Under the pieces are notes generated by a model. It had not been told where the DNA came from, did not search any database, and saw only the letters and a list, made by a program, of their open reading frames with translations. The translations under genes and the position numbers were made by a program. A stretch of 64,000 bases of DNA from Apium graveolens (Eukaryota > Streptophyta > Magnoliopsida > Apiales > Apiaceae): contig NC_133647.1 in NCBI RefSeq assembly GCF_009905375.1, positions 4,029,847-4,093,846 of the forward strand. Reading direction: 5' to 3'. This document shows positions 35,568 to 46,416 of the stretch, piece after piece; positions within the stretch are counted from its first letter, which is position 1, and each line of letters begins with the position of its first letter.

Positions 35568-36743
35568 ATGGATGAGGCAGTAAGGAGAAACATGGCTATT
35601 ATCTTTAGAGAGGGAAAGAGCATATGTGTGATGCAAGGACATCCCAAATTCTCAATAGCCAAGAGGGAAGAAACCAAAAGGTTAAAGAAAGAAGCTGAAA
35701 AACTCAAGGCTGACAAAAGAGCACAAGCAAAGCTTGAACAAAAGCTAAAGTCAAGTTTAGTTGAAAATGAGAAAGGAATTGAAGTCAGGGGTGAAGACAA
35801 GATTGCAAACTTAGATGAGGTTTTTGGGAGTATATTTGGTGAAAGCATGGAGGAAAAAGAGAAATGGCAGAAGGGAAACAGAAGAAAGGCCAAGGCACAT
35901 AGAAGGAGTGAAGGCAACACTGAAGAAACTAAATCTCTACCTTCCATACCTGAACCCTTTATTGCTGATCCCACTATAAACATCCATGGTGAACCAATCA
36001 TCCCAAAAGTGGAACCTATTGATTGGGACACCATCAATTTGCCTACCTTTTTAACCACTCTTCCACTACCAAAGAAACAGAAAAGAAAATCCAAATCTAC
36101 ACCTCCCCTAAACTTTAAGAAATTCACTCAAAAACACAAACCTAACCCTAAGCCACCCATTTCTAAAGATGATTATGTTCACATCTGTGACATAAAAGAA
36201 ATTTCAGACATTGAACTCTATCTGGATGAGCTGGAGGATGTAAGGGGAATTGCTGCTTACAGACAGCTACCAGAGAGATTGGTGTTCAGATACAAAGGAG
36301 CTGGGGAAAGAACATGGCCTCTCTACAGGATTCTGAATGAAGACTACTCTACCTTGATCAGAGTCTTTTCAGCCATACAAAAGGATTTTGGCTTTACCAG
36401 GACTGCCAAGACTGAAATTCTCAACAAGATTGCCAACATAAGGAAAACTTGGAGGGAGCCCAATGCTTTGCCCAGAACCTCACTCATTCAAGAAAGGGGA
36501 ACTACAATTCACAAATCACCTCATTGGTTGATGGAATTCAGAGATGATAAAGGAGTCAGAAGATTTTTCAGACTTGAAGACCAACTCAAGATTGCCAGCA
36601 ATGAAACTCTCAAAGAAATGCAATCTAAGTTGGATATCAGTGATGAAGATGAAGCTGAATTCTTCAGACAACTCCAACTCCAAATTGAGGAAAATGACAA
36701 AGGGCTAGGAAAGAAAACCAGGGATCAAAGAAGAAAAAGATGA
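35568..36743 (+). CDS. Sirevirus env-position ORF, second part (391 codons)
   Basis: The frame starts at ATG 35568, 14 bases after the stop of the preceding ORF and in another phase. It is open upstream through the end of that ORF, which suggests one older frame split by a single-base change near 35540. Residues 30-75 are highly charged and helical (KRLKKEAEKLKADKRAQAK), a coiled coil. Then come a proline-rich linker, a conserved-looking block (ISDIELYLDELEDVRGIAAYRQLPERLVFRYKG is at about 36200-36300) and a charged tail (KKTRDQRRKR). No membrane segment is seen. Function unknown. It ends about 185 bp before the 3' LTR. Confidence 0.65.
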   Translation: MDEAVRRNMAIIFREGKSICVMQGHPKFSIAKREETKRLKKEAEKLKADKRAQAKLEQKLKSSLVENEKGIEVRGEDKIANLDEVFGSIFGESMEEKEKWQKGNRRKAKAHRRSEGNTEETKSLPSIPEPFIADPTINIHGEPIIPKVEPIDWDTINLPTFLTTLPLPKKQKRKSKSTPPLNFKKFTQKHKPNPKPPISKDDYVHICDIKEISDIELYLDELEDVRGIAAYRQLPERLVFRYKGAGERTWPLYRILNEDYSTLIRVFSAIQKDFGFTRTAKTEILNKIANIRKTWREPNALPRTSLIQERGTTIHKSPHWLMEFRDDKGVRRFFRLEDQLKIASNETLKEMQSKLDISDEDEAEFFRQLQLQIEENDKGLGKKTRDQRRKR

Positions 36744-36913
36744 TTTGCTCAGGCTAGAGGAGCACCCTTGGAAACACTGTAAATCTTCAATTACCTTCTA
36801 GTACATACACTTTTGCAGCACTTTTAAATTTCTACTTAGTTTCAGTTCATATATTTGTTAAGTGTTTTGTTATCATCAAGTTAACCTTGAATTTATGTCT
36901 ACAATTCTTATAG

Positions 36914-36929
36914 ACAAATAGGGGGAGAT
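36914..36929 (+). other. Polypurine tract of the copia element
   Basis: AATAGGGGGAGAT lies immediately before the 3' LTR start (36930). This is the normal position and composition of the plus-strand primer. Confidence 0.85.
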
Positions 36930-37985
36930 TGTTAGGAATATATGTGCATTAGTTTGATGATATGTTTAACAAAACACTTAAGTAGAAATCTAGTGTTTGT
37001 AGCCTCAACGGATAAGACCACTTTGGCTATCCGTTGATGGTGTAGCTTTACTTAGAAATAAGTCTAGTGTTGTAGCACATTTCAGTCTCTGAATTTGAGA
37101 TATAATTCTTAAATGTTGAGGGAAATTATAAGTCATGTTGACTACTGAAGGATATGCAGATAGGAAGGTCAATTGTAAATATTTCATGCCTTGTAATTTT
37201 GTATAAATGAAATGGTGTCAACGGATAACTTAAAGACCTTCAACGGATGAGAAACAAAGCTTCAACGGATGTCTCTAAAGCTTCAACGGATAACATCCTT
37301 CAACGGATGAGTGCATCAATGGATAGAGCTTCAACTGCTAACACATCAACGGATAAAGCCATCAACGGATGAAGGCTTCAACGGATGTTCTGTTAAATAG
37401 CAGTTGACAAGTGGTAGTTGTACCTACAAACAGAGGCACATGGGTTGACAGAGACAACTGAGATGTGGTAGCCTATTTCAGGAACATCAGGAAAAGCAGC
37501 CGTTCTACTCTAGCATAAAGAGGCAATAGTCAACAATGCACTGGAGTAAAATGGAGAAGAAATAAATGGAGAACTTATTTTATTATTGTACTTTTTATCT
37601 TTGTCTTCACTTGTAAACTTGGTGTTATATAAACCAAGTAGCAGCTAGTAATTAGATAGAATTTTTCCAGAGCTGTTTAGAAAAATCTTGAGAAAAATTA
37701 TCTAGTTTGTACTAGGATGCAGCTGTGATCAACTTCTTGAATCACAGATTTTCTGAAATACCATCTCTGGTGGAACAACAAATCCACCAGAAAAGTTTTT
37801 AAGGTCTGTTGTGTTCTGTACTTTTGTGCTTGAATATATATCTGTCTGTATTAGCTTAAAGCAATTCACACACTTGTTTATCTTAAACACACAGCCTTTG
37901 AAACTGCTCAAAACTTAAAAAAGTTTTGAGATTTACATTCAACCCCCCTTCTGTAAATCTCATTGTTAGTTCACTAGGAATAACA
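36930..37985 (+). repeat. 3' LTR of the copia element
   Basis: It is 1,056 bp, the same length as the 5' LTR. I count seven substitutions and no indels. One changes a TCAACGGAT motif to TCAATGGAT (near 37317), leaving ten exact copies. It is followed by the target duplication GTTAT at 37986-37990. Confidence 0.93.
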
Positions 37986-37990
37986 GTTAT

Positions 37991-39074
37991 AAGTAATAAT
38001 TTATATATCCCTTATACGATATTTTTCAACTTTAATTAAAAAGTTATTCATTTTAAAAAAACTCCATATGTGCCCAAAGTTACCTGCACGTCTTAACTTT
38101 TTAGATTTAAAAAAAAATTCTCTTTCACTAATAATTACTTTTAATAATATACTATAAATATAACTAATAAAAATTTATAAATAAAAATAATTAGGTAAAA
38201 TTACCCCGAATCAAAAAAAGGTATCACACCAAAACTTTTAATTTTCGTCTACTATTAGGGCGACACAATTCGGTCTCACCCTAAAAGTTAGACCGGGCCG
38301 AATTTACCGGTTCAAGATCCAGACTGAACTGAACATTATCGGTCCGGTTCGGGGTTTTAAAAATTAAATAAAAGTCCGATATTCTGTCCGATTTGGTTCA
38401 AACGTGAAAAAATCCGGTCCATATAAAAAGTTAAAAATTTATAAATATTATATTTTAATAATTTAAATTAATAGGTGATAAATTAATGAATAAAATAGAT
38501 TTGACACTATACACTATAAATAGATTTATACACTACCTAAATATAAACTACTGTATAGCATTATTAGCACCTTTGTTCTGACTTGTGAGATATTCCAGAT
38601 ATTCATGATATAGTATTTTTTGTGTTAAACATATGTAATTTCGACAAAAGATAGAAAAATTTCAGACAATAATATATTCTCAATTTTGTAAAGAATAAAT
38701 TTCAAAAGTCATCAAAATTCAATTAGTTAAAGGCATAATTTGGCCAACCCTAATTTTAAAATGAACACGACAATAATTTTTCCAAATGTAACTTATTTTT
38801 CTTTGTTGTAATATTTTTAATCATATTGATAAGAAGTATTTAAGAATTTGGAAAGTGTAAAACTGTTTGTAACAAGAGTAACATTTTGTTTAAGTATTTT
38901 ACCTACACGTGTCTTTTTCCAGTGAACTAAACATGAATATAACACAGGAAACAAAATGAAGTTCAAATATAAAGGTTTTCAACTGCATTACATCACTCAA
39001 TACCAAACTAAAAGTTGAGTCCGAGTTTAAACAAAAACAAACAAAGTTCCACTTCACTCCAGTAGCTCCGGTTA
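37991..39074. other. AT-rich intergenic sequence with a CGGTCCGGTTCGG patch
   Basis: The segment is AT-rich except about 38255-38420, where CGGTCCGGTTCGG-like words mark a small degenerate dispersed repeat. About 38900-39074 may be the 3' untranslated region of the - strand exon that follows. No gene was recognised. Confidence 0.45.
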
Positions 39075-39523
39075 CTAATTCACAAAGAAAAATAATCTTT
39101 TTGTAACAAAACTGGCGCTTGGATGGTCTACTCTCCTCATAACCTTCTTACCTTCCTCGTGAGCTACCTTCATCTCATGTAATATAGGAATCCTACCACA
39201 ACCACGCTGAGCAGGCATTATATCCATGCACACAAATACCCCAAGAATCTCCTTAGCTGCATCTAAAAAATCTAGGGTATCATGAAATTTATTGGGAGTG
39301 ATGTAAGCTTTTATGCATCCACTCACCAATTCTTCATAGATTGCTTGCCCTAGATGAGCAGTCGTAGTGATGTACTGGTAGACCTGTTCACGACGAGCAT
39401 ATATGGAATGTAAAATAGTCTGATACAGAACGAACCTCTTGTCATTCACCTCTTCATCTCTCTTTTCATTACCCTTCCACATGCTACTGAGTATTTGCCT
39501 TGTTTCCATGTCCAGCTTTGGGA
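39075..39523 (-). CDS. Terminal coding exon of an unrecognised host gene
   Basis: On the - strand an acceptor (GATAATTCAG) is followed by about 149 codons to a stop at 39075. The translation (starting KFPKLDMETRQILSSMW) has balanced composition, with segments such as HSIYARREQVYQYITTTAHLGQ and LDAAKEILGVFVCMDI, unlike a random frame in AT-rich DNA. I do not recognise a family. It starts in phase 0. The exon at 50690-50536, on the same strand beyond the gypsy cluster, ends in phase 0, so the two may be consecutive exons of one gene interrupted by the cluster. Also possible: a solitary gene fragment. Confidence 0.5.
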
Positions 39524-39551
39524 ACTTCTGAATTATCAAAAAAAAATTCAA

Positions 39552-39787
39552 ACATTATTGCCTTATCTTACAATTCTTCATCTAGATTCATCTATGCAAT
39601 CAAATAAAGAATGTTCTACTGATTATAAACTCCATTAACAAGCTGAAAATAAGCTACATTGTACAAACTATACTTAATCTTCTACTATGTTCATTAAGCT
39701 TACACACATATTATTAATTTACTGATTTGCAGAACAAGAAAAGATATTTTGAGAGAAAGAGAGAGAAATTAGACTATTATTAATCTA
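39552..39787. other. Probable intron remnant left of the gypsy cluster
   Basis: AT-rich sequence with no coding signal lies between the terminal exon and the first gypsy homology at about 39788. Confidence 0.4.
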
Positions 39788-40707
39788 CTGAATTTGCATA
39801 TAATCGATCAACAAGCCACAGGTCAGACAACGGGAAAAAGTCCTTTTAAGGTTGTATATGGTCAGAATCCTTTTATTCCATTAGACTTGGCTCCCCTGCC
39901 AGCTACTAATAATTTCAGCAGAAATGCAGCTCATAGAGCTGATCATATCAAGAAATTACATGAGCAAGTCAGATTAAAATAGTAAAGCATAATGAGAAAG
40001 AAATTACATTTTGAAGGATTTTTATGGATTTTAGAAGGATTTTTTATGGATTTTAGAAATCATGGGGTATTCAATTGGGATTTTAAATAATCCTTTAAAA
40101 TCTGAAGGTATTCAACAAAGATTGGAAAAAGTCTTTTAAAATGTGAGTGTATTCAATTTAGATTTTAAAAAGTCAATTAAAATTTGGTGGTATTCAATTT
40201 AGATTTTAAAAAATCCATCAAAATCTGATGGTATTCAAAAGTCTATGGATTTTCTTTTATTTCAAAAATTTATGAATTTTGATGGATTTTGCTAGTACAT
40301 TTTTAATATCTTGAAATCTTTTCAAAATACATGAGATTTTGATAGATTTCTAAAAAACTCCACAAAATCTGCAAGACTCTGCAAGAATTTGGATCAACTC
40401 CATCAAAATCCACGAAGAATTGAAATCAACGAAATCTTTTAAAATCCATATATTATTAACAATCCTTTAAAATCTGAAATGAATACACCCCCCTAAAGCA
40501 TAATGAGAAATACAAGAAGCAAGGGGACAAGTTTAGAAAGCCAGCTGTCTACAAAGAGGGTGATCTGGTATGGATTCATCTGCGTAAGGAACGCAGATTG
40601 AACTTCCTGGTAACTATGTTACATTTAATGTGTCTGATCTCTCTCCTTATATAGATAATGACAACAATAAAGACTCGAGGATGAGTCATTTTTCAATCCG
40701 GGGAGAA
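39788..40707 (+). pseudogene. Truncated Ty3/gypsy integrase end (element A')
   Basis: The fragment begins abruptly at EFAYNRST-like sequence. It runs through GKSPFKVVYGQNP and HIKKLHEQVRLK, then (after a 0.5-kb insertion) KFRKPAVYKEGDLVWIHLRKER, and reaches a GGGGAGAA tract just before an LTR. Compared with the same region of element A (49482-49990) it lacks about 110 bp after RKER. It is therefore the 3' tail of a second element that shares the LTR at 40708 with element A. Confidence 0.75.
39997..40492. mobile_element. Non-coding insertion of degenerate GGTATTCAATTTAGATTTT repeats
   Basis: About 0.5 kb splits the integrase tail of A'. It is flanked by a 17-bp direct repeat (TAAAGCATAATGAGAAA). 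The homologous sequence in element A has no insertion. Inside are four or more degenerate 45-bp repeats containing GTATTCAA and GATTTTAAAA. GGGGTATTCAATTGGGATTT at 40064 faces its imperfect complement ending near 40492, an inverted-repeat pair like that of MITEs. The long flanking repeat is unusual for a MITE. Confidence 0.5.
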
Positions 40708-41178
40708 TGACGCATAAAAATCAGAATTCTGAGAAGGCTGCCCAGAATTGTAAATTCTAAATTAACATATTTGCATTATGCTTAGTTTCTTGTGTTCTTA
40801 TCATTTCCTAGACTAGTTCATGAATTAGCAAGTTCCTAGGAATGAAATATATTTGATCTTTTTGTTTCCCAAGTTTAGAATGTCAAAAGATTAGCATTTA
40901 TTTCAAGTACAATGCATCTACATTTGGCAGAAGGGGTGTTTCTGGCCAAACCTATATAAATACTATTCCAATTATGTAACAGAACAATCCGAAGTTGAAT
41001 ACAAATAATATTTCTTTACAAATAATATTTCTTTGTGTTAAAAGAATATTGTTCTTAATACTCTTATCCCTTGGGTTGGGTTCCTTTGGGTGGCGAAATT
41101 GCTCTTATCTCTAAGGTGGATTCCTAAGAGTGGCGAGTGTCCTACCCAATTCTGTAATCTCCTTTGCTTTTGGTGTCA
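40708..41178 (+). repeat. LTR of gypsy element A (left)
   Basis: It starts TGACGCAT after a polypurine tract and ends TGTCA (TGAC...GTCA). The primer site TGGTATCAGAGC follows at 41182-41193. Its left neighbour is the tail of A', so it is at once the 3' LTR of A' and the 5' LTR of A. Confidence 0.8.
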
Positions 41179-41194
41179 ATTTGGTATCAGAGCC

Positions 41195-42311
41195 ATGCCT
41201 CCACGTCGAAGGAATGTGCGTGATATTGAGTTAAAAGAGTTAAGAAAACAAGTAGAGCAACTGCAGGAGAAAATTGTCCAAAGAGCAGGAAGAAGGCATA
41301 ACATAGGCAGCCATAACTCAGAAAATGATTCATCAACACCAGATGATGATTACAATCCATTCCATGAAGAACCGAATGGTCATTCAAGTCATTCATCTGC
41401 TCCTATACAACTTCATAGGGAATTCAATAATTTTCAAGGTGCTTACAATGTTAAAATCACAATTCCAGGTTTTGAAAGAAGAAACCATCCAGATGAATTT
41501 ATTGATTGGCTTAATATGGTGGAAAGAGTTTTTGAATACAATGATGTGCATGATCGACAAAAAGTTAAACTAGTAGCGGTGAAGTTGAAGAAATATGCCT
41601 CTTTATGGTGGGAACATCTTAAGAAGCAACGAGTTCGTGATGAAAAGGCTAAGATTTGCACTTGGGAAAAGATGAAGAAAGAGCTCAATAAAAAAATTTC
41701 TATACAATTATAAGCAAGATGCTTTTCTCAAATTTCATAATTTTAAACAAGAAAATCTGTCTTTGGGAGATTATATGACAGAATTTAAAAATCTCATGAT
41801 GCGTTGCGAGGTGGTAGAACCAGAGGAACGAACCATTGCTCGATTTCTTGGGGGACTGAAGGAGGAAATTAGTAATGTTGTCAATCTGCAACCTTTCCAG
41901 ACTTATCAAGATGTTTGTAAACTTGCTCTTAAGGTGGTGAAACAACAAAAGACAAAGGGATACAATAACCGGTTTTCGAACCAAGCTTCTGGTATAACCC
42001 ATTCAAATGTCACAAGAAAATCTCCTCCTACTGATAAAGGGTCAGATTTTAAAACATCCAAAAAGAATGATAACACATCCAGTACTAGTCGAGCAAATGG
42101 CACCAAAGCTTCAATAAAGTATTTTAAATGCCAGGATTATGGACACATAGCCTCTGAATGTCCAAACCGTAAAGTCATCACCATTTTTGAGGAAGAATTT
42201 GAAGAAAAGACTCCATGGAAAGCTGAAAAAAGTGGCCAAAAAGATGAGGAGATTACTCATGAAGATCAAGGGGAATCTTCGGTAATTCGAAGAAGTTTGA
42301 ATAGTATGTAA
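41195..42311 (+). pseudogene. gag: Ty3/gypsy A gag
   Basis: It starts MPPRRRN 17 bases after the LTR. An early helical segment (about 41230-41290) is followed by the retrotransposon gag domain (FIDWLNMVERVFEY ... LWWEHLKKQR). A one-base shift in an A-run near 41692-41698 moves the frame. The second part (LSLGDYMTEFKNLMMRCE ...) runs to a stop at 42309-42311. The zinc knuckle near 42115-42170 reads YFKCQDYGHIASEC: the first position expected to be Cys is Tyr, and the second spacing is kept, so metal binding is probably lost. Confidence 0.75.
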
Positions 42312-44966
42312 GCTCAAGAAGACTATTGGCTTCATAATAATATATTCCATACAAGATGCACTTCACAAGGAAAAGCGTGCAATGTCATCATAGATGGAGG
42401 AAGCTGTGAGAATGTGATGTCCAATGACTTGGTTCAAACATTAAATTTAAAGACAGAAATGCATCCATGTCCTTATAAGCTATCATTGTTTTGCAAAGGC
42501 AATGAGGTAAAAGTTGATAAACAATGTTTGGTGCAAATCTCTATTGGTAGTAAGTATAAAGATGAAATATTATGTGATGTTGTTCCTATGGATGCATGTC
42601 ATTTACTTCTTGGTAGACCTTGGTAGTATGGTAGAAGGACTCAACATGATGGTTTTAAAAATACCTATACTTTTGTTAAAGATTGTGTTAAGGTTATATT
42701 GGGCCCTTCAAAAATGAACATTCCTAAACCTTGTAAAGGGGAAAAAAACAATCTACTTTCAAGAGCAGAAATTTGCAGGGCTGTTCATAAGTCCGAGGAA
42801 ACTTATGCCTTGATTGTCTTAGAAGAAAATGAAGAGGTATATGATATTCCAGCACCAGTGCATCCTCTGCTTCTTAAATTTTCAGATGTAGTTCCTGAAG
42901 AAATACCACCTGGGTTGCCTCCAGTGAGAGATATACAACCTGGCATTGATCTGGTTGTGGGAGCTTCATTGCCTAACAAAGCAGCCTATAGAATGAGTCC
43001 ACAACAATATGAAGAATTATAAAGGCAAGTTGATGATCTCTAAAATAAAAGAATGGTGAAAGAAAGTAAGAGTCCTTGTCCAGTCCCTGTACTCCTTGTA
43101 CTCCTTGTGCCCAAGAAAGACGGTTCGTGGTCAATGTGTGTTGATAGTAGAGCAGTCAATAAAATTAATATCAAATACCGTTTTCCTATTCCGCGTTTTG
43201 ATGACCTGATTGACCAACTTTCTGGTTCTAAAGTGCATAGCAAAATCGATCTATGCAGCGGTTATCACCAAATACGTATAAGGCCAGGAGATGAATGGAA
43301 GACGGCTTTCAAGACAAGAGATGGGTTGTATGAATGGATGGTTATGCCATTTTGAATGTCCAATGCTCCTTCAACATTCATGAGTCGACTCATGAATGAC
43401 ATATTTAAACCATTCATTGGAAATTTGTGGTAGTTTATTTTGACGACATTCTGATCCATAGCCGTGATGAAAAATAACATTTGGAACATCTTCGTGCCAT
43501 TTTTCAGGTGCTAAGAGAGCAAAAATTATATGCAAATCTAATGAAATGCCACTTCTTTCCAAAAAGCCTTGTCTTCCTTGGATTTGTCGTATCAACTGAT
43601 GTATTGAAGATGGATAATAATAAGGTTGAAGTAATAATTAATTGGCCTACACCAGCCTCTCTTCATGACAACGGAAGTTTTCATGGCCTAGCATCATTTT
43701 ATCGGCGATTCATAAAAAAATTCAGCACTATTATGCACCTATCACTGAATGTTTGAAAGGTGGGAGTTTTAATTGGACCGAAGAAGCACAAAAGAGCTTT
43801 GAACTTCTAAAGAAAAAAGTATCTGAAGCTCCTATTCTTACACTACCATATTTTAATAAAGTTTTTGAAGTGGATTGTGATTCCTCAATGTGGGAATTAG
43901 TGTTGTTCTTAGCCAAGAAGGACAACCTATTGCCTACTTCAGTGAAAAGTTGAATAATGGTCATAAAAATTATTCAACCTTATGACAGAATTTTATGCTA
44001 TTATTAGAGCATTGGATCAATGACAACATTATCTTGTGCATAAAGAGTTCATTCTCTTTTCTGATCATGAGGCCCTGAAGTATATCAACTCCCAACAGAA
44101 GCTAAGTGCTCGACATGCCAAAAGGGGTGAATTTCTTCAATCATTTACTTTTGTTATTAAACACAAATCTAGTGTTCTTAACAAAGTAGCCGATGCTTTA
44201 AGTCGGAAAAGATCATTGATGTCCACCATGCAAGTAAAGGTGCTGGGATTTGATATTCTAAAAGAGCTACAAAGATGATCCTTGTTTTGGTCAGATTTGG
44301 GAACATTCTGCCAATAGGCCAAAGCGTGACTTTGTTATTCAAGATGGTTTTCTTTTCAAAAATAGTCATCTTTGCATTTCGGCTTATTCTTTGAAGGAAG
44401 CTATAATCTTTAAAGCTCATGAAGGAGGACTTACCAGACATTTTGGTAGTGATACAACTCTTGCCCTCGTGCTAGAAAATTTTTATTGGCCGAGGATGGA
44501 ACGTGATGTAAAACGCCATATTGAACGATGTCGAACTTGCCATATTACAAAAAGTCATTCTCAAAATACTGGATTATACACCCCACTTCCTGTTCCTCTT
44601 GCACCTTGGGAAGACGTAAGTTTAGATGTTGTGGTGGGGTTACCAAGAACTCAACGAAGCACAAATGCTATAATGGTAGTAGTTGATCGATTTTCAAAAA
44701 TGGCTCACTTTGTGCCATGTTCTAAAATATAAGATGTTTATGAAACTTCATGGTGTTCCAAAGAAAATAACTTCAGATCGTGACACAAAGTTTACGGGTC
44801 ACTTTTGGCGTACATTATGGAAAAAGTTGGGAACTCATTGTAATTTAGTTCATCTCATCATCCACAAACGGAAGGACAAACTGTAGTTATTAATAGAAGT
44901 CTCAGAAATCTAATGAGAAGTTTAGTTGGTAACATTCCTCGCTAATGGGATCTGACGCTAGCTCAG
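42312..44966 (+). pseudogene. pol: Ty3/gypsy A pol (protease to integrase core)
   Basis: Protease: VIIDGGSCENVMS and DACHLLLGRPW (42390-42625). Reverse transcriptase: [35 protein letters not shown] and a YFDDIL site near 43437-43450. RNase H: FSDHEALKYINSQQK and the VADALSRK end at about 44200. Integrase: zinc region (CRTCHITK) and [12 protein letters not shown]. Stops or shifts occur near 42626, 43021, 43040, 43353, 43430, 43756, 43953 and 44276. A 9-bp repeat (CTTGTACTC) duplicates residues before VPKKDG. The last intact stretch ends at the LTR inserted at 44967. Confidence 0.8.
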
Positions 44967-45666
44967 TGTCACGCCCCGACAAAATTTAGCCTCTTTGTGC
45001 GCGGAAGATTCTAGAGAAGACCAGAGTGGTCCGGATGACTCTAGAATATAGCGAAATATTATGGATGTCTTTAGAAGGAACTTGGAGATTCAAGAGGGAT
45101 CTAGAAGATGGTGGAGTTTGGCGGAACCTTCCGGAACCTTCAAGTTTGGGAACTTTCTAGAGATTTCCTAGGAATACTTGTGTATATTCTAGATAGGAAT
45201 ATTCTAGAATAATAATGTATAAATAGTTAGTGAATAATCTAGAAGCATTATGGGATGTACATGTTCTAGAATTCTCTCCAAGTGGTGGAGGAGCCTATAA
45301 ATAGGTGAGACCCCTCATTTGGAGAGGCATAGAGAGGAAGATAGTGGAATAGAGCAAAGTGAGAGCATTCAAGAGGAAGGCAAGAGGGCTTGTCTAGTGA
45401 GGGGTGAGTGCTAAACTTTGTAATACTAGAAAGGGGCTGGTGTGTGGATCAAGGGGATCCAACTCTTGTAATATTGGGTTACTAATGAAGAAAAGGTCTT
45501 TGTTAGTAAGTGTGTGTGTTTTCTCTTACATTTCTCTTAAATCCGCTGCATAAGTGTTAGGGCGACACTTGGGGGAAGGTTGGTCTAGTAGTTTGTTGGG
45601 AGGGCGACAAGCGCTAGACGCCGGCACGGTTGGACTTAGAAGGGGTCGAACTCTAAGGCCGTGGCA
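44967..45666 (+). repeat. LTR of element B (extra copy from the tandem duplication)
   Basis: It is 700 bp, TGTCACG...GTGGCA, preceded by TCAG and followed by the primer-like TGGCATCAGAGC. Because it arose by duplication it has no partner of its own. Confidence 0.8.
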
Positions 45667-45743
45667 ATTTGGCATCAGAGCTAAAGGTTACGGTGGGCGT
45701 AATCTTGACACGGGGAATGGAGAAAAAGGTTGACTAGGTTCTC

Positions 45744-45990
45744 ATGGCGTTCGGCGCGGGCTTGGAGAAATTGGAGGCACGCATGGAGCTAATCGAGATC
45801 CATTTCAAGACCTTGGAGGATCATGTATTTGAAGAGTTTGGACGTGTTAAAGAGGAAGTCCAAGACTTGCAAATGAAGGAGGTGGCACGAGAGGAGCGGG
45901 TCACCAATTTGGAGAAGATGGTCATCGAGGCATGCGGCGACTTCGAGGCACAGTTGGCTAGGATTGAGACGGGCATATACATGGAGGCGG
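45744..45990 (+). pseudogene. Partial B gag start fused to A integrase
   Basis: Starts MAFGAGLEKLEARMELIE, a helical gag N-terminus, and is cut at 45990 where the duplicated A integrase begins. The apparent 110-codon frame to 46076 crosses this joint and is an artefact. Confidence 0.7.
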
Positions 45991-46416
45991 CATATTACAA
46001 AAAGTCATTCTTAAAATACTGGATTATACACCCCACTTCATGTTCCTCTTGCACCTTGGAAAGACGTAAGTTTTGATGTTGTGGTGGGGTTACCAAGAAC
46101 TCAACGAAGCAAAGATGCTATAATGGTAGTAGTTGATCGATTTTCAAAAATGGCTCACTTTGTGCCATGTTCTAAAACATAAGATGCTTATGAAACTTCA
46201 TGGTGTTCCAAAGAAAATAACTTCAGATCGTGACACGGAGTTTACGGGTCACTTTTGGTGTACATTATGGAAAAAGTTGGGAACTCATTGCAATTTAGTT
46301 CATCCCATCATCCACAAACGGAAGGAAAAACTGAATTTGTTAATAGAAGTCTCGGAAATCTAATGAGAAGTTTAGTTGGTAACATTCCTCGCCAATGGGA
46401 TCTGATGCTAGCTCAG
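45991..46416 (+). pseudogene. Second copy of A integrase segment
   Basis: Repeats 44541-44966, with [13 protein letters not shown] and [14 protein letters not shown] readable in different frames. It lies directly before the second B LTR. Confidence 0.75.

Larger units (their letters stand above)
24793..37985 (+). mobile_element. Sirevirus-type Ty1/copia retrotransposon, 13,193 bp
   Basis: Two 1,056-bp LTRs (24793-25848 and 36930-37985) both begin TGTTAGG and end TAACA. Both sides are flanked by the 5-bp duplication GTTAT (24788-24792 and 37986-37990). The primer site TGGTATCAGAGC follows the 5' LTR and a GGGGGAGA tract precedes the 3' LTR. The order gag, protease, integrase, reverse transcriptase, RNase H is Ty1/copia. 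The long gag with coiled coil and zinc knuckles, plus a large extra coding region in the env position, indicates a Sirevirus. I count seven differences between LTRs. At an assumed 1.3e-8 substitutions per site per year this is roughly 0.25 million years. Gag has two and pol one in-frame stop. Confidence 0.93.

Noticed and set aside
32215..36743. True envelope glycoprotein
   Set aside because: No signal peptide, membrane helix or cleavage site visible; called only by position.
24868..37400. Motif as the mitosis-specific activator (MSA) element
   Set aside because: It shares the AACGG core but lacks the C at the second MSA position, so only a general MYB-core match is claimed.
45744..46076. 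110-codon frame
   Set aside because: Crosses the junction of the tandem duplication; its C-terminal third is out-of-frame integrase.
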